Source: Lasioglossum baleicum (lineage: Eukaryota; Arthropoda; Insecta; Hymenoptera; Halictidae). From it: a stretch of 64,000 bases of DNA. How positions within the stretch are numbered: position 1 is the first letter of the stretch; the number at the start of each line of letters is the position of its first letter. The position numbers and the translations under genes are program-made. Below the pieces are notes generated by a model that had not been told where the DNA came from, ran no database searches, and saw nothing but the letters and a program-made list of their open reading frames with translations. Location of the stretch: NCBI RefSeq assembly GCF_051020765.1, contig NC_134936.1, positions 18,242,618-18,306,617 on the forward strand, in the 5' to 3' direction. Positions 12,226 to 25,041 of this stretch are shown in pieces.

Positions 12226-12353
12226 TAGATTGTGGATTTGATGCATCTACAATAATAATCAAAATGAACAGATGAAATATAAAATTCCCAAAATGTTAGA
12301 AGAATTCAAGTACATTGTTGCATTGTTTCCTTAAAGAAAAGATCCGCAGTCTA
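12226..12353. mobile_element. TAGACTGCGGAT-family element, copy 4 (short)
   Basis: Ends are TAGATTGTGGATTTGATGC and AAAGATCCGCAGTCTA, about 128 bp. It lies about 215 bp past copy 3. Its shorter length suggests an internal deletion. Confidence 0.7.
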
Positions 12354-14216
12354 GTCGTCGTTATATTCTCTACAATTTAGTCAATTTACCAAGGGACGAA
12401 ATCAATTTTTATTCAACTCTTAGCACTTGCAGAGTGCGCATAGAATATTTTTATTTTTATTTTTATTTGGCAAAAAGCTCTCCACAGTGTAAGGATTAGG
12501 AAAATTGTCGACAGCGCCGAGGCTTGGGCTCATTCGCAACGTTACTTTTTGTACAACGAGGCAAGTAATTGTACTCCCGAACGTGACGAATCGACGCACT
12601 GTGCATTACGGTTCCGATACCAGAGGATTTCTATTTATAAAACCAAATAACAAAAGCGAGCGACAGATAGACAATGAACCGCGCGCGCGCGAAGAGTTTC
12701 AAAATAAAGAGGTATAATGCATCGTGTCGATTCGTGACATATCTAGGGACTTTAATTTACGAAATATCGCTGCCAATTTTTCTTCGACATTCTGATTAGA
12801 CGAGAATGTCGGTAGAACGAGTTATCGTTCAAGATCGATAGGCGTCCGACGCGAGGATATTGATACCTACAGGATGGTTTTTCTCATTGTAAAACGTTCA
12901 CTCGTCTGCTTGACAGGAAAGACAACCGTAGCGACGTGTTTGTATAATCAGAGCATTATTACCGATGTTATTACGTGTAGATAGACAAACGGAAGTAAGC
13001 GATCTTTAATCTGTTAGCGAAGGAGCGGAAGAGAGTCAACGAGAAATGTGACAGACTGATCGGCGATTAGCGGTTTTCCGTTTTCTCGCACGGTGCGGTG
13101 TCTGTATGCGTTCGTTTTTTCGTGCCAATTTCTATTGTTCGACTGCAGAGTCAAAGTCTGATTAACAGGTAATTTTTTCAATGTTATCGTTGAACAGTCT
13201 GCACACCCCTTCGACACCTTGTTGCAACGTTTAGGTAGCATTTCCTCCGACTCTCTTGTGCTTCGACAAAGTCAAAGCGGCCAATCGATTTTCTAGGGCG
13301 ATCGTTGCATCGAATTGGCTTTCTCTCATCGACGAAAGTAAACGCGCAATTAATTCAAATACCTTTTTCCCGGAGGTTCGAGAAACGCGTTATACCCCTT
13401 CGATGGGGCTGGGCGTAATGGTAAACACGTGGCTTCTAATCATTTTATAGTAATTAAATCGTAAGCATGCCGAGGAGAATGATTCTCACAGCGGCGTACT
13501 CTTCGATATGACTACCATTAAAATACGATACAATATACTGCGAGGTCGTTTTATATTATTGTAGAACCTGTCCCACATTTCATCCATTTTATCCAATCAT
13601 AATCGAACGAACGATTACCTCGAAATTTCGAATATTGAAAATAAAATTAACTTGTTCGTACAGTGTGTGGAACCTTGAATACACAAATTCTAATTTCACA
13701 GATTTTATGTATTCGTTACTTGGGAAAGCTTCAAGAATGAAGAATTACAAATCCAATTTGAAAGGGTCGATGGTTATGCTAATATAATGGAAATTGATAT
13801 AATCACGATTTCTACGTTCAAACTGTTAGATAAATGCCATAAATGTCATCCGTGGAAAAACACTGTACCTTCTCTCTTAGCTAATATTGACAAAATAACG
13901 TAGGATAGCGCTACTGTTTCTTTCTGATTGCGAGAAGACGCATCTGTCGGTAAATGTAAATGCGTTGCCACATTTATTTATTACTTATACATACGACACT
14001 GACCAGATATACCGTTATCGCACAGACGAGGTATAACACTAGTCCAATCACCCAAAGTATTTTTCTATCTCACGCTCGTAAAAGTCATTCCTAGGGTACA
14101 ACATTCGCGAGAATTTAAAAGGAATTTCTGGATCTTGGAATGATTTTTCCAAAGAATTTTTTATATTCACTCACTACTTGTTGGGCAGGGGGGGGTGAGA
14201 AGCTGCGTTAGAGTCC

Positions 14217-15330
14217 TGAAATCAAAAAATAAAACAAAAGATATTAAAATCGATTCGTTGAATTCCATTGGGATATGAAAAGATTTTAATTTACATACTA
14301 CTATACAATTTTTTATTAATACTTTGAAAGGAAAATGTGTTCAATAATAAAGATTAATTATTAAGATATCTTATCGGTACTTACATGCTCTCCCCCTTGA
14401 AGAAAGCACGACACGTTGCTCTCGGTCTCAGCTAACGATGTTGTCTTTGGTCTTCAAGGAAGGTAACCTCGGAGACATCCAGGTTGGCAGCTTCGAACTA
14501 TTCGGTACCCTTAGGGCTCTGTAACGGAAAGAACAAATTCATTTAATCTTAATCGATCGACCGTCGAAGAATAAATCCGATTTAATAGGAAATAAATATT
14601 TAATAATTGTTCATTAATGGTTTGGGAAGAAGATATTCATTAATACAGTTTAATTGGAAAGATATTTGATACTCGCACTCATGTTCTTTCCCGAGGCACT
14701 GCGTCTCGATTTCGATCGTCGAATATATCGATCTCGGCTACTTTGGAACTTCTTTGGAACGATTCTGTAACGGAAAGAACATATATTCAATTTGAATTGA
14801 ATATTCAATAATTTCAATTGAAATAATTCAATTTGGATAGAGAATCAAAAGTAATTTCAACAGTAAATAAATAACCTCGATGTCTATCTCGCACGACACG
14901 AATTCAAATAAAAATGATCGTCGCGACACAAGAATAAACCCGAATTAATAGAAAATTAATAATTCAAATTGATTATTTATTAATTTTTCATGAATGATAC
15001 GAATAACGATGTTCGATAACATAGTATAATTGGAAATATAATTTGTACTCGCGCTCGCGTCCTGTCGATCCTGCTTCAACCATGCTTCGACAAAGAACGC
15101 CATGAAGCTCTTTCGATTATCGAAAGCAACGTCAAGTATCGATCTGGGCAATGAATATGGTCCTTCGATCGATTGATTTTTTTCCCGCGGAATCTGTAAC
15201 GGAAAGAGCAAATTCATTAATTACAATTGACAAACAGTCGGAAACTAAATCAGAATTAACTATAAATAGACAATTGAATTTGAATAGAAAGTCATAACGG
15301 AAATTAAACTAACTCGATTTCTGACTGGAA
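14217..15330 (-). other. Tandem array of exon-like units on the minus strand
   Basis: Read on the minus strand, three diverged units share the same sequence before each segment (CTTTCCGTTACAG, an acceptor-like site ending at 15194, 14765 and 14519) and a similar AT-rich spacer. The segments are 15193-15061 (133 bp), 14764-14681 (about 84 bp) and 14518-14385 (134 bp). The last ends in a good donor, CAT|GTAAGT. A further pyrimidine-rich acceptor (TTTTTTGATTTCAG) precedes 14217. In one shared frame, starting one base after each acceptor, the segments are open for 38, 38 and 29 codons, with basic, dissimilar residues. I do not recognise any product. It may be duplicated exons of a fast-evolving or non-coding gene, or just a decayed tandem repeat. 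Confidence 0.35.
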
Positions 15331-15449
15331 ATTTCGTGGCCCTCTATGGAGGAACGCTCGAATTAAAATGGAACTATCGGTAACGTAGAGTGCACTTTTT
15401 ATGACTTTTTTTTTTACCACCGATTGAAATCCCGTTCCGACGTTCCGAG

Positions 15450-15796
15450 GTCACCGACGAGATACTATTAAAGACTGCCAGCTCCTGTGCTATTCAGCGA
15501 GCCCGGTAACCGGGCGCGAGTGGGCGCGGGGATAACGTGAAAGTCTGATATACCACATCGCTAAAAGTTCTAAATAGTGCCAAAATAGTGCCAAAACATC
15601 GTCTGAAATATGGCGGAGAATGTAACATTTAATAATAATCGATATGGTTTCGTGATAATTCGCATTCTCACCGATGCATCGCGACGAGAATCTCCTCAGT
15701 GGTCTTCTTTACCGACAAAATGCCGTCATTGGCTTTCGCTGTTTCTCTGGATGGAGCCAGAATATATCCTAGAGGGCGTAACATAAGGCTGGCAGT
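15450..15796. mobile_element. GTCACCGACGAG-family element, truncated copy
   Basis: It begins with the same 33-base end as the complete copy at 16042 (GTCACCGACGAGATACTATT) and is very similar across its whole length. It stops after GGCTGGCAGT, losing most of the right inverted end. About 347 bp. Confidence 0.9.
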
Positions 15797-15811
15797 GACC
15801 GCGTGCCACCG

Positions 15812-15930
15812 ACACCGACCAGATGCCAGATACTATTAAAGACTGCTAGCATTATGGAAGATCGTATCACTCGGATACACTCGAATATAGAATGATATAG
15901 ACGAGATGCTATATCTCGTCGATGGCACAG
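15812..15930. mobile_element. GTCACCGACGAG-family remnant
   Basis: The left-end words AGATACTATTAAAGACTGC (near 15829-15847) and the inverse end TATCTCGTCGATGGCAC (near 15912-15928) remain with little between them. It is a collapsed copy between the two larger ones. Confidence 0.55.
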
Positions 15931-16041
15931 GCGCTGGATGTTTTTTACAGACGAGATATTCTCTACCGTCGGGAACAAAGAATTTTTGCTTGCCAACGTC
16001 GGAACTATATTTCAGCTGGAAGATGGGGTGCTGTATACATG

Positions 16042-16450
16042 GTCACCGACGAGATACTATTAAAGACTGCCAGCCCCTGTGCTATTCCGCGAGTCCGGTA
16101 ACCGGGCGCAACGGGCGCGGGGATAACGTGAAAGTTACAGTGATCTGATATACCACGTCGCTAAAAATTCGAAATAGTGCCACAATAATGCCAAAACATC
16201 GTCTGAAATATGGCGGAGAATGTAACATTTAATAATAATCGATATAGTTTCGTGATAATTCGCATTCTCGCCGATGCATCGCGACGAGAATCTCCTCAGT
16301 GGTCTTCTTCACCGACAAAATGCCGTCGTTGGCCTTCTGTTTCTCTGGATGGAGCCAGAATATATCCTAGAGGGCGTAAGAAACACCGAAAAATTCGGGC
16401 TCGCCAACTCCCATAAGGCTGGCAGTCTTTAATAGTATCTCGTCGGTGAC
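16042..16450. mobile_element. Complete 409-bp element with perfect 33-bp inverted ends
   Basis: The left end GTCACCGACGAGATACTATT (16042 on) and the right end AATAGTATCTCGTCGGTGAC are exact inverses over 33 bases. ATG flanks both sides (16039-16041 and 16451-16453), consistent with a 3-bp target duplication. A 3-bp duplication fits PIF/Harbinger- or CACTA-type transposons, but the end sequence does not settle which. A short open frame inside (16210-16416) has no recognisable domain. Confidence 0.9.
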
Positions 16451-18083
16451 ATGGTTGAAGCGCATCCCATCTGCAGGCAATTCTGGATCATCTAGAAATG
16501 CTATAGCAATTTTCCCAGGTTTTTTCTCGTGTCAGCCTTGAGGGGAAAGATTTATTTATAGTTTGGAAGTTTGATTAGTTTGGTCGGTTTTGTAGAGTTG
16601 ACGATGTTGAGGGGATTTCGATCGATCGTAGACCTAATGCACCACAGACTGTACACTGTACACTCTGTACACTGTACACCCATAATCCTTCCAGAAGTGT
16701 GTACAAGGTTGCCAGGCACGTGGCATTTCCCGTATACTCGCTGCAACCATACAATCAGCCTGTACCGACAACACCCCCAACTGTCGCAGCAAACTCGCTC
16801 CTCATGCTTCGAGCGCATTGTTTCGACCAACGTCATCGTCGATTATCGTTACTTTCGAAGCACGACTCCCTTGAAAGTTGTAGATTATAATACGAAGCAA
16901 CAGTGTTACAATGGATGTAAACTGTGACACCCCGTTTCGTGACTGTTTAATAGCAAATAATATATGTTGACTCTTCGAAAACTTGACAACAGCACGCCTA
17001 CGAATTCCGAAGAGTTGCCAAGTCATCGACGTTACGAAGAAACCTAGGTGTTTCGTCACGGAGGACATGTTAATGGTCTTGACGGGAGTTAGAAATTTCC
17101 CGAAGGGATGTAAGTCTACATTTTCAACGTTTTGCCAACTCGATTTGCCTGAGAAATCTGTTAAGAGGATTCCCAATCATTGAACTGCGCTCTTTCCTGT
17201 ATCATTGTGTTAATCGCATCGGAGACAACTCGATTTTCAAATGGTATCGTTGTTCGTTCGATTCTCCGTTAACCCTCATCCGTCCCTCGTGTCGATTCGA
17301 CACATTTTTCCCGAAATAAGTTCTACCGTTCTGTTGTTTGCAAGTAAATTTTCCCGAAACTTGGTGACTTTTATTTTTTTAACGCGAAACACATAACCGA
17401 GAAACTTTATCGTCGTTATCACGAGATAATGTGATGTGACTTGTACAGTGGTAGAATGATCGAACAGCCGTACAGGTGGTGCAACAATTTAACCGGAAGG
17501 AACGAATGTGCTCGCGCGTTTCCGATGTCGCGAGCTGGCTCTAATCGAGTCCGCGGAAGCTTTGAAACAGCGTTTCTTTCTTTCCTCTAGCCGAAGAGAG
17601 AAAGAACTGCAAGGTAGAAGAGAACGAGAGAAAAGACGGCCAATCCAATTCCACGCTCAAACCCGACCATAGCGATGGCGGAGAGGGTGGCGAAAAAACG
17701 CAGCCAGAGCACGAGGAGAGAAGCGTAGGTCTCTCGGAGCTTTTTTGCGTTTAATCAAGGATATTCGCGGTCGGCTGACTCGCTATTTTAGTCCACCAAG
17801 TGCTAACCGAGGCGCGCAACCACCAGCGACGACCATATCGCGGGAAGTGGATGAAGGAATCTTCGTCCTTTGACCTCGCAGGGACGCTCCTAGTCATCTT
17901 TCACGTTCCGCAAACTTTTCCGTGTAACCCTACATCCTCCAAACTATTCTATTCTCCAACCTCCTTCAACACGCTCGCTGAATGCCGTGGCCACGATTTT
18001 CTATTTTACCGGAAAATAATTCAATTCGTTTCTCGCGCGTTCGCGACAAAAATCGGTAGGGTAACCGTTTAATATTGTATGTA

Positions 18084-18246
18084 TTAGGTTGTCCGAAAAG
18101 TTTCTTTCGGAATGCGTTACTTTAATGTTGTTAAATAAATACAAACAATGCGATAATCTTTATGCCAACGTTGCAGTACTTCCCAACGTGAATTTGCATT
18201 ACGCGCATCGCGCATGAATCGAAAACCAACTTTTGGGACAACCTAA
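18084..18246. mobile_element. Mariner-type miniature element
   Basis: Inverted ends TTAGGTTGTCCGAAAAG and CTTTTGGGACAACCTAA, flanked by TA on both sides (18082-18083 and 18247-18248). This is the target duplication and end sequence typical of mariner elements. It is 163 bp with no transposase. Confidence 0.9.
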
Positions 18247-19674
18247 TATTTATTTAACGATATTAAAGGAACACGTTCGCCGGAGAACAGACTGACCAAA
18301 CGCAGAAAACTCGCGATTCGCGGACAAGTCATTGCTCGAGAGTTTCGAGGAGGACACCCATCCCTGCGTCATCCATTTACGTTGGCAGGACGCGGAGGCG
18401 GTAATTCAGCTTCCGGTTTTGTAAATTCAAATGTACACAACGCGCCGGGCTAATGTTTGCAAAAATATGCGCGTGGACGAACGTGAATTGCCTTTCGCCT
18501 ATTCCGGCCTTTTTCGAAGCAATGACCGAGGGAATAATAAGCCTGCGGGAAAAGAATTCTTCGTGAAATACCCCTAAAACCAGGGGCATTTTTTAATCTT
18601 TTATAAGAGAGGTGACCAATTTTGGCGAATCGGCGATTGCTTGCCGGACTCGCGCAGCCATTTTCTCCCAGAAGGAATCATAGATCCTCTTCAGCCGGGA
18701 ATCGACTCGAGAGGCTGTTCAAGGCCACCCTCTGGCTCCGTAAGTATAGAGGCGGGAGAGAAGACGAAGTGGGTGGTACGGTGTCGGAGGAACGGCCGGG
18801 AGATTAGCGTTAATTACAGAGTTGAGCCGTTCCGGGGTTGGGACGGGGCGCGAGGTATTTGTCACTCGGCACTGCTCTCGACTCCCGTTCTTCGTCCTGA
18901 ATATTAATAACCCCGTGCCGTCCTTCCGCACCCCCGCAGTACCCTCCTCCCTAGCATCTCGTTTCGCGACATCCGATGAATTGCGTGGCAGACAACGCTA
19001 CTCATTATGCTGACTGCTTGATTTCATCACCGTCACCGACACGAAAAATTAATCGTCCTCTGATCGGCGAGAGAGAGAGGATCCGCCGCACGGTTTCTCG
19101 GATGTTCCTGGCCAAGTGGGCTCTCCATCGGCTCATCCTTGTCTATGCTAACGATAAGTCATAATTAGACTAAACTGAATTGATCCGATAGAAAATGTTG
19201 CGAGAATTTCACCTGGTGATTCTCGAACGTAGCGAAACTGAACCGTGTGGATTTACCGCAGTAGATAAGCTTTGTCGTTTTCCCGACAAAAGTTTGGAAG
19301 GATGTCGCGAAGCGGAGGTTGTCGGGAGCGGAAGCCAAAATTATTGGAATTTCGACACGACGACGACGTCGGGAAACGTCTCCTCGGGAGCACGGCGGAG
19401 GGTCGTTCGGGGATGGGCACGCGGTCGGGTAATGGAAGATGTGATAATTTAGTATGCACGGCGGAGTTTATTTGAATTTTATTGGCGGGCTCGCTGTCAC
19501 GTGGGTCAACGCGTAGGAGTGGTGGTCGTGCCACAAGGGGGTCCCTCTTTCGCTTTATCGGATCGGGGGAGAGACGACGCTCCTCCCGTTTTCTCGTTTC
19601 CCCGAGGGGACACTTCCGTCCGACCAATATCGCTTCCTCTCTCTCCTCTTTCGTCCCTCCCTCCATCTTTCCCT

Positions 19675-19678
<4 letters not shown>

Positions 19679-19735
<57 letters not shown>

Positions 19736-19738
19736 TGT
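19679..19738. repeat. Compound (CT)n(GT)n microsatellite
   Basis: About 20 CT units followed directly by about 10 GT units. Open frames across it (for example 19482-19922) are microsatellite translations. Confidence 0.95.
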
Positions 19739-21748
19739 CTCTGCCGTTTCTTTTTCTATTTTTCACCCTCTCCTGGGCCGCTTCCAATATCTTTCCAAGT
19801 TCTCCGAGCCGGCCATGAATAAACTATTCCCCGACTTTGAATATCTGAACGTTTTGCGCGGTAATGGGACCGCCATCGAGGGACCAACCGCAGAAAGGAC
19901 GGGAGAGGATGATATCGATTGATCGACGGCCGCCGTGAACGGGGGTAACGGCGTAGCCGGAGCCACCATCCTTCAATTTTTCGGAAACGATGCGGGGGCG
20001 GTCTCGAACGGTGTCTCGAGACCCGCAGTTTTGAATATGGATGCCATCTCTCTTTCGTTCCTGCTGGCTTCTCGCATGTCCCGAAAATAAACATGATTTA
20101 TTTTAGCCTCCCTCGTTCGATTCATCGACATTATTTCCTCCGAAACATTCTGGGCATGCAAAATGGAACCTGGACTTTTTTTCTTATTGATTCCTCGGAA
20201 ACCGTTGTCGCGAAAACGGCGCGGCGCGTCGTGAAAAAATCGTGCAGAAGCCAAACCATTGTCGAAACGTTCGGAAAGCTCCGTTTTCATGCAGTTTCGT
20301 AACGCGCCGCGACAAGGGAAATACTTTAATGCTGCCGCCGAGCCGGAGACTCTTATCACCTTCCTCCAGAGATATCCCGTTTAATTGATCGCTCGTAGAT
20401 CATCGGCCTAATCTGCTTTGTCTGGAAACGTAAAGAGACGAACGATGGATTTTGACGACCGACGAAGAGAGTCTTGCTCGTTGATCGTCTCGAGGATGGT
20501 TAAAAAGGGTGAACACCCTTTCGGATCGCCTTCGAGTAGTTGTCTAGATATTGGATACCTTGCAGAGTCGTGTCCTGCTGTCGCATTAATCCACCGGTGG
20601 ATCCTAGCTCTGCGAGAACGGGAATGACTCGACCAAGAGGGTCCGGCACCGTTGATGAAGGGACGAGGACGACGTCAGGTGGCCTTTCCCAGGAACGCCC
20701 CAGATTTCAACATTACTCAAACAGGATCAACCTGCCAGGAAAGAGGCCATTGTTCGCCCCCGAGTTTCCTTCCGCTCCGACGGTATACACCGGATCCTCG
20801 ACGTTCGGCCATTCGGAGACAAGGCATATCATCGCTACTACACTGGAACGTGTCAAATGTCCCGTGCGGTTCAGCCATGGGGGTGGATGCGAAACTGTAC
20901 CGTTACACCCTCGACGATTCGAGGGAAATTCGCACGATGACGGGGCGATGACGCTCGATTCGGACTACGATTACTAGGAAAAATCCAGACAAAAAAGATT
21001 GGCTCTCCCTTGTGCACCCCACAATTGAAAAATGCTTGCAATATTCGGGTTAAAAATCCGAGTGCCGCTGCCACCCCGCTGCGATTGGGAATCAAACGAA
21101 TCCAGGAAAGTTTTCCGGGTATCGAGCAATGTTCGAATTCGTTCGATTCTTTTTTTCTCGAGCGAGTTTAAACGCGTTAAGTTGCAGGGGAATTATCCAA
21201 ACGAAGTTGCCGTCGTGTAAAACAATTAGTAGCTTAGCCGTCCCCCTGCTGCCTCTATCAGCTTGTCTACGCCCCGACTATTAGTATAATCGCTGGAGGC
21301 TACGACCCTTAGCCACCCCCGGGCGGTTCACTTTAATTCTTAGCAAGTTAGAGTCACCCCCTCCTGTTCGGCTCGGCTCTTTGTTAAGCTCGTTGCTTCT
21401 CGATTCGTGTTCCACGCTTGTGTATCTATACATATTCCGTTCCAAAAGACAATTGAAAATGGTGGATCGTTGCGTTTCATCGTTTTCCATCCTTCGAGCG
21501 AAAACTATTTCCGCGATGCGAAGAGTGAACAGCGTTGTTTTTCACGAAGGCGATTAGGCGTCGATTGCCTTTCGAAACGCTTCGTCTTTCGACACGTCGA
21601 ACATTAACGTAACGTTCCGTCCCGTGTCTAATTGATTTTCTTTGCAGAGGAGGGTGCTGCCGCGATATGCTAGGGGGCGAGTTCTCGGGCCTCGATCCAC
21701 CCCTTTGCATTATGGATGCACCTGATTTCACACTTGTTCGTTCGCACC

Positions 21749-21770
21749 GGCGCGGCGCGGCGCGGCGCCG
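21749..21770. repeat. GGCGC pentanucleotide array
   Basis: About four units of the GC-only pentamer, the inverse strand of the CGCCG arrays. Confidence 0.85.
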
Positions 21771-22130
21771 CTCGGCGAACAAATGCTATAACGTCTCCAT
21801 CGATATATAAACGGGCCGCAATTTGCTGGCCCATTGTAAACCGCCCCTCTTCGACTCGATTCATGGCTAATAAATCCTGGCTACGGGATGTACGGTGAAT
21901 TTATGTTTGCCAAAGTCGTGTCCGTTGCTCTCCTCCACGGAGAGGGCCAGCTGATCCGAAATCTCTCCGTAACCCTGGCGATTCGCAGAATATTTTCACC
22001 TTCGGAGTCCTCCGAAATAATTGATGAGATACCAAATAATCTGTAATTTATTTAAATATTAAGGTCGCTCCAACAGCTAGGTTATCAGCGACCACGAAGG
22101 GACGATACACTTTATAGCAATGCATTACAT

Positions 22131-22275
22131 ACACTACCGGCCAAAAAAGTTTGGAATTACGATTCGATATTTTTCCATGCTTCTTGTAGAAGTTGCCAAA
22201 GATCTTACACAGGGTGTATAAACTATACAAGAGCTTTACGGACATAAAAGAATGCTGTGATCTGTTTAGACATAA
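22131..22275 (+). mobile_element. Tc1-like terminal fragment, left
   Basis: It starts ACACTACCGGCCAAAAAAGT, like Tc1-type ends, followed by TTCCATGCTTCTTGTAGAAG and on to GATCTGTTTAGA. The same sequence, diverged, occurs inverted at 25400-25558. The two outer ends point away from each other, as the ends of one element would. Confidence 0.8.
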
Positions 22276-22905
22276 TTAGACATAAGGAAATTTCATTGAC
22301 ATTGGAAGGTTGGACATTCAAGTATGATTGTTGTACGCGTATTAAAGGGGTGATGGGTTCTTTTAAGATTTTATAAATGTGTGTAAAATGTGTGAATGTC
22401 CGATGCGGAGGTGTGTGGAAAAAACTCGATGTTTTCTATTTTTGAGTGGTGGACAATTGTTTCTATAAATGCCTTGCCTAATTTTGAATATTTCATTGGG
22501 ATATTTATATTTGTGTTATCGATTATTCGCGGATTTTCGGGTACAGCGTGCGCAAAGGAGGTATTCCGGGAGGAATCACGGTGCCGGGAATCTGATTTAC
22601 CAATTACGCAACGTTTCGAATGCATTGTATCGGTCGGACGGCCGAAATTGGCCCTGTAACATGTGCGTAATCCGTGGCACGTGTCCTCAGCGACGGAAAG
22701 AACCCGAGGCGCGCGGACCGGGCGTCGTTCAACGCCCCTCGAATCACCCGACGTCTTTTCTGTACCCGCAAAACCCACTTGAACCGGAGCGGTAGCGGCA
22801 GCGGCGCACGGTCCATGCCACTCGTTCGTTACTCGTCATTCAATACCAATTTGTCCATTTACCGAGATTAGAAAGCGACTTGAAAGCGATGCTAATTCGT
22901 GCCCG

Positions 22906-22907
<2 letters not shown>

Positions 22908-22941
<34 letters not shown>
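22908..22941. repeat. (CT)n microsatellite
   Basis: A pure CT run. Confidence 0.95.
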
Positions 22942-22946
<5 letters not shown>

Positions 22947-24560
22947 TCCGCTTTCTAATTTGGGATTCACCCTCTTTGACCCGCCACTTATTGTTCTATA
23001 TTCCCGGCAATATTAGCATAACGAACATCGATCGGTTCGTTCCAATCACTTATACCTCATTTCTTAAAATACAGTCGACGAGTCAGTCGACGATCCGGCT
23101 AATCAACGATTTGACGCCAAGTCAAATATCTGGGGTGAATGTTTCTCGATATCTTCGATGTTACGGTGAAATGATTTTTCACAAGAAAATAGTCGATGGT
23201 CTGCTGTGCAAACACCTTCCATTATTTCAATCTCATAATAATTAAGCTGTGCGCGTGGGTAATGTAGGTACAAAGTAGACTGTGGATTTTATGGCAGACG
23301 AGTAAAAGAATTTTGAAAAAACATTCGGAGAATATTTCAGCAGTTATTTTCACAAAAAGGATTAAAAGATTCAGGGTTGATAGAACTAGAGAGTGGAGGT
23401 TAAAAGTTTCTTTGTTCTTTTATCTACGTTGGTTTTTCCGCCAACAGGTTAACGCGGTTAAGGCAAAACGAACGGAGCGAGCGAAATGGTAAAAAGGGCA
23501 TCGACAGTCTAACATATGGCTGGCGAAATTGCCGGCAGGGTGGTAGTAACAATATTTACAGAAGGCTCGGCCAACCCCCGGTGTTTTGTTAAGACTGCAC
23601 ACCGCGCGCTGCCGCAGCCCCGGGGGCAAGGGTGTCACTTTACCCCGATAATCCCCCGTAATACTCTTTAGCGATCCACGCCGCGGAGTAATATTAAGTC
23701 CCTTACATCCAATTTCTATGGACTTACACCTTGTTCGAGGCGATTAGCATTTTGATTGCGGCTGAGGAGTCTTTCGCTTAGCTCCTCTTCGCTGTGGAGC
23801 TTGCTCGTTTCAACCGCGAACCACCCTGAAGAAAAACTTGACACTGTTATTCCCATTGTGTTCGCTGAACGCAAAAGAACTAGCAGAAATTCCTCCAACT
23901 GGTCCGGACCAGTAAAACGTGTACTTTCATTGTCTGTATAAAAATGAATAAAAGTTATCTTTTTTAACCGCGTTTCACGGGTAATGCGAATTTGCTTTCA
24001 CATTTTTCGCGAAAGTTCCAAAATCAAAGTTAGAACCTGGCTGCATCGGACCGCCGGAACCATCATCCGGTGCATTCGGTCGAACGATAAAGCGTATTCT
24101 TCCGTGCTCGAGGCGTATGGGATTATAAAGTCGCGCAGGTACAGCAGACTGGCAAGCTATAATATCCGTTCTAATAGAGATACCGGCGCGGGGCGGGCAC
24201 ACAACGATGTTCCCTCTACAATGTACACGAAGTCTCAGCGAGCCTCGGTATCGCGGCGCCATAATGGTAACTCGCGGAGCCACTTTGCCTCCACATCCGC
24301 TTCCGCAGACTTAATGCTCGTCGGAGGCTCGAGGGCCGAACTTCCTCGTTCCCTGGGCGTGACGCTTGTTCTCAAACGCTGACAGCTTCGAGCTATCCGG
24401 GCAAATTGAATATGTCCTTTCCCTTTCGTACCGTGGTGGAATCCCATTAGAATCGGATGTCTGCGGAATACGTTATACGTATCTCGCGAGGAGAACGAGC
24501 GACGCTTGTTTCCAGCGAAAGAAATCAATCCGTGTCCCTGGAGAGGTGACATTTGACACC

Positions 24561-24605
24561 TCGCCGCGCCGCGCCGCGCCGCGCCGCGCCGCGCCGCGCC
24601 GCGCC
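24561..24605. repeat. Long CGCCG pentanucleotide array
   Basis: About nine uninterrupted units of a GC-only pentamer, the longest such array in the window. Confidence 0.95.
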
Positions 24606-25017
24606 GGCTTGCTGCCAATGATTGGCTGATTATGATCTCGCTAATCCGGATCGCGCAGTCCGGTGGACCACCCTCGACGTGATTGCCGAGCTCTAAAGCA
24701 AACAGTACCGCCCCTCATCTATACATATATGTATATTCTATAGATACGTGTATTCGTGAACGTTGCTCTATGTTCCGGGTTTCACCGTGTCCATCTCTCT
24801 TTGCGCGAGCGTTCACGAGCCGCGACCCCAATTTTCGTGCACGCGTGCACACCCCGCGCGTACGACGATTACACGCGATTCCACTGGGCATTCGCCCACG
24901 GCACGAATGAAAATCCCAGCCCCGGGTTTCGGCTCTCTCGTGACGGCTCGAAAAACTCGTTCGTTACCAGAGGACGCCCGATGCCGACGCCGACGCCGAC
25001 AACGGTGCGTGTAGCCC

Positions 25018-25041
25018 GCGCCGCCCCGCCGCGCCGCGCCG
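25018..25041. repeat. CGCCG pentanucleotide array
   Basis: A short imperfect array of the same pentamer. Confidence 0.75.

Larger units (their letters stand above)
9664..14216. other. Intergenic stretch with miniature elements
   Basis: No gene is supported. It holds a TTAA-type element (11027) and two TAGACTGCGGAT-family elements (11839, 12226), listed separately. The open frames here are short, and several overlap those elements. Confidence 0.5.
16451..22130. other. Intergenic stretch
   Basis: No supported gene. It holds a palindromic run of GTACAC/GTGTAC words near 16640-16680, a mariner-type miniature element (18084-18246), a compound CT/GT microsatellite (19679-19738) and a GGCGC array (21749-21770). 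The 200-440 bp open frames around 19.2-21.8 kb overlap on both strands and show no domain. Confidence 0.5.

Noticed and set aside
16640..16680. GTACAC/TGTACA words considered as a hormone-response-like array
   Set aside because: Simple low-complexity palindromic repeats, with no spacing consistent with a known response element.
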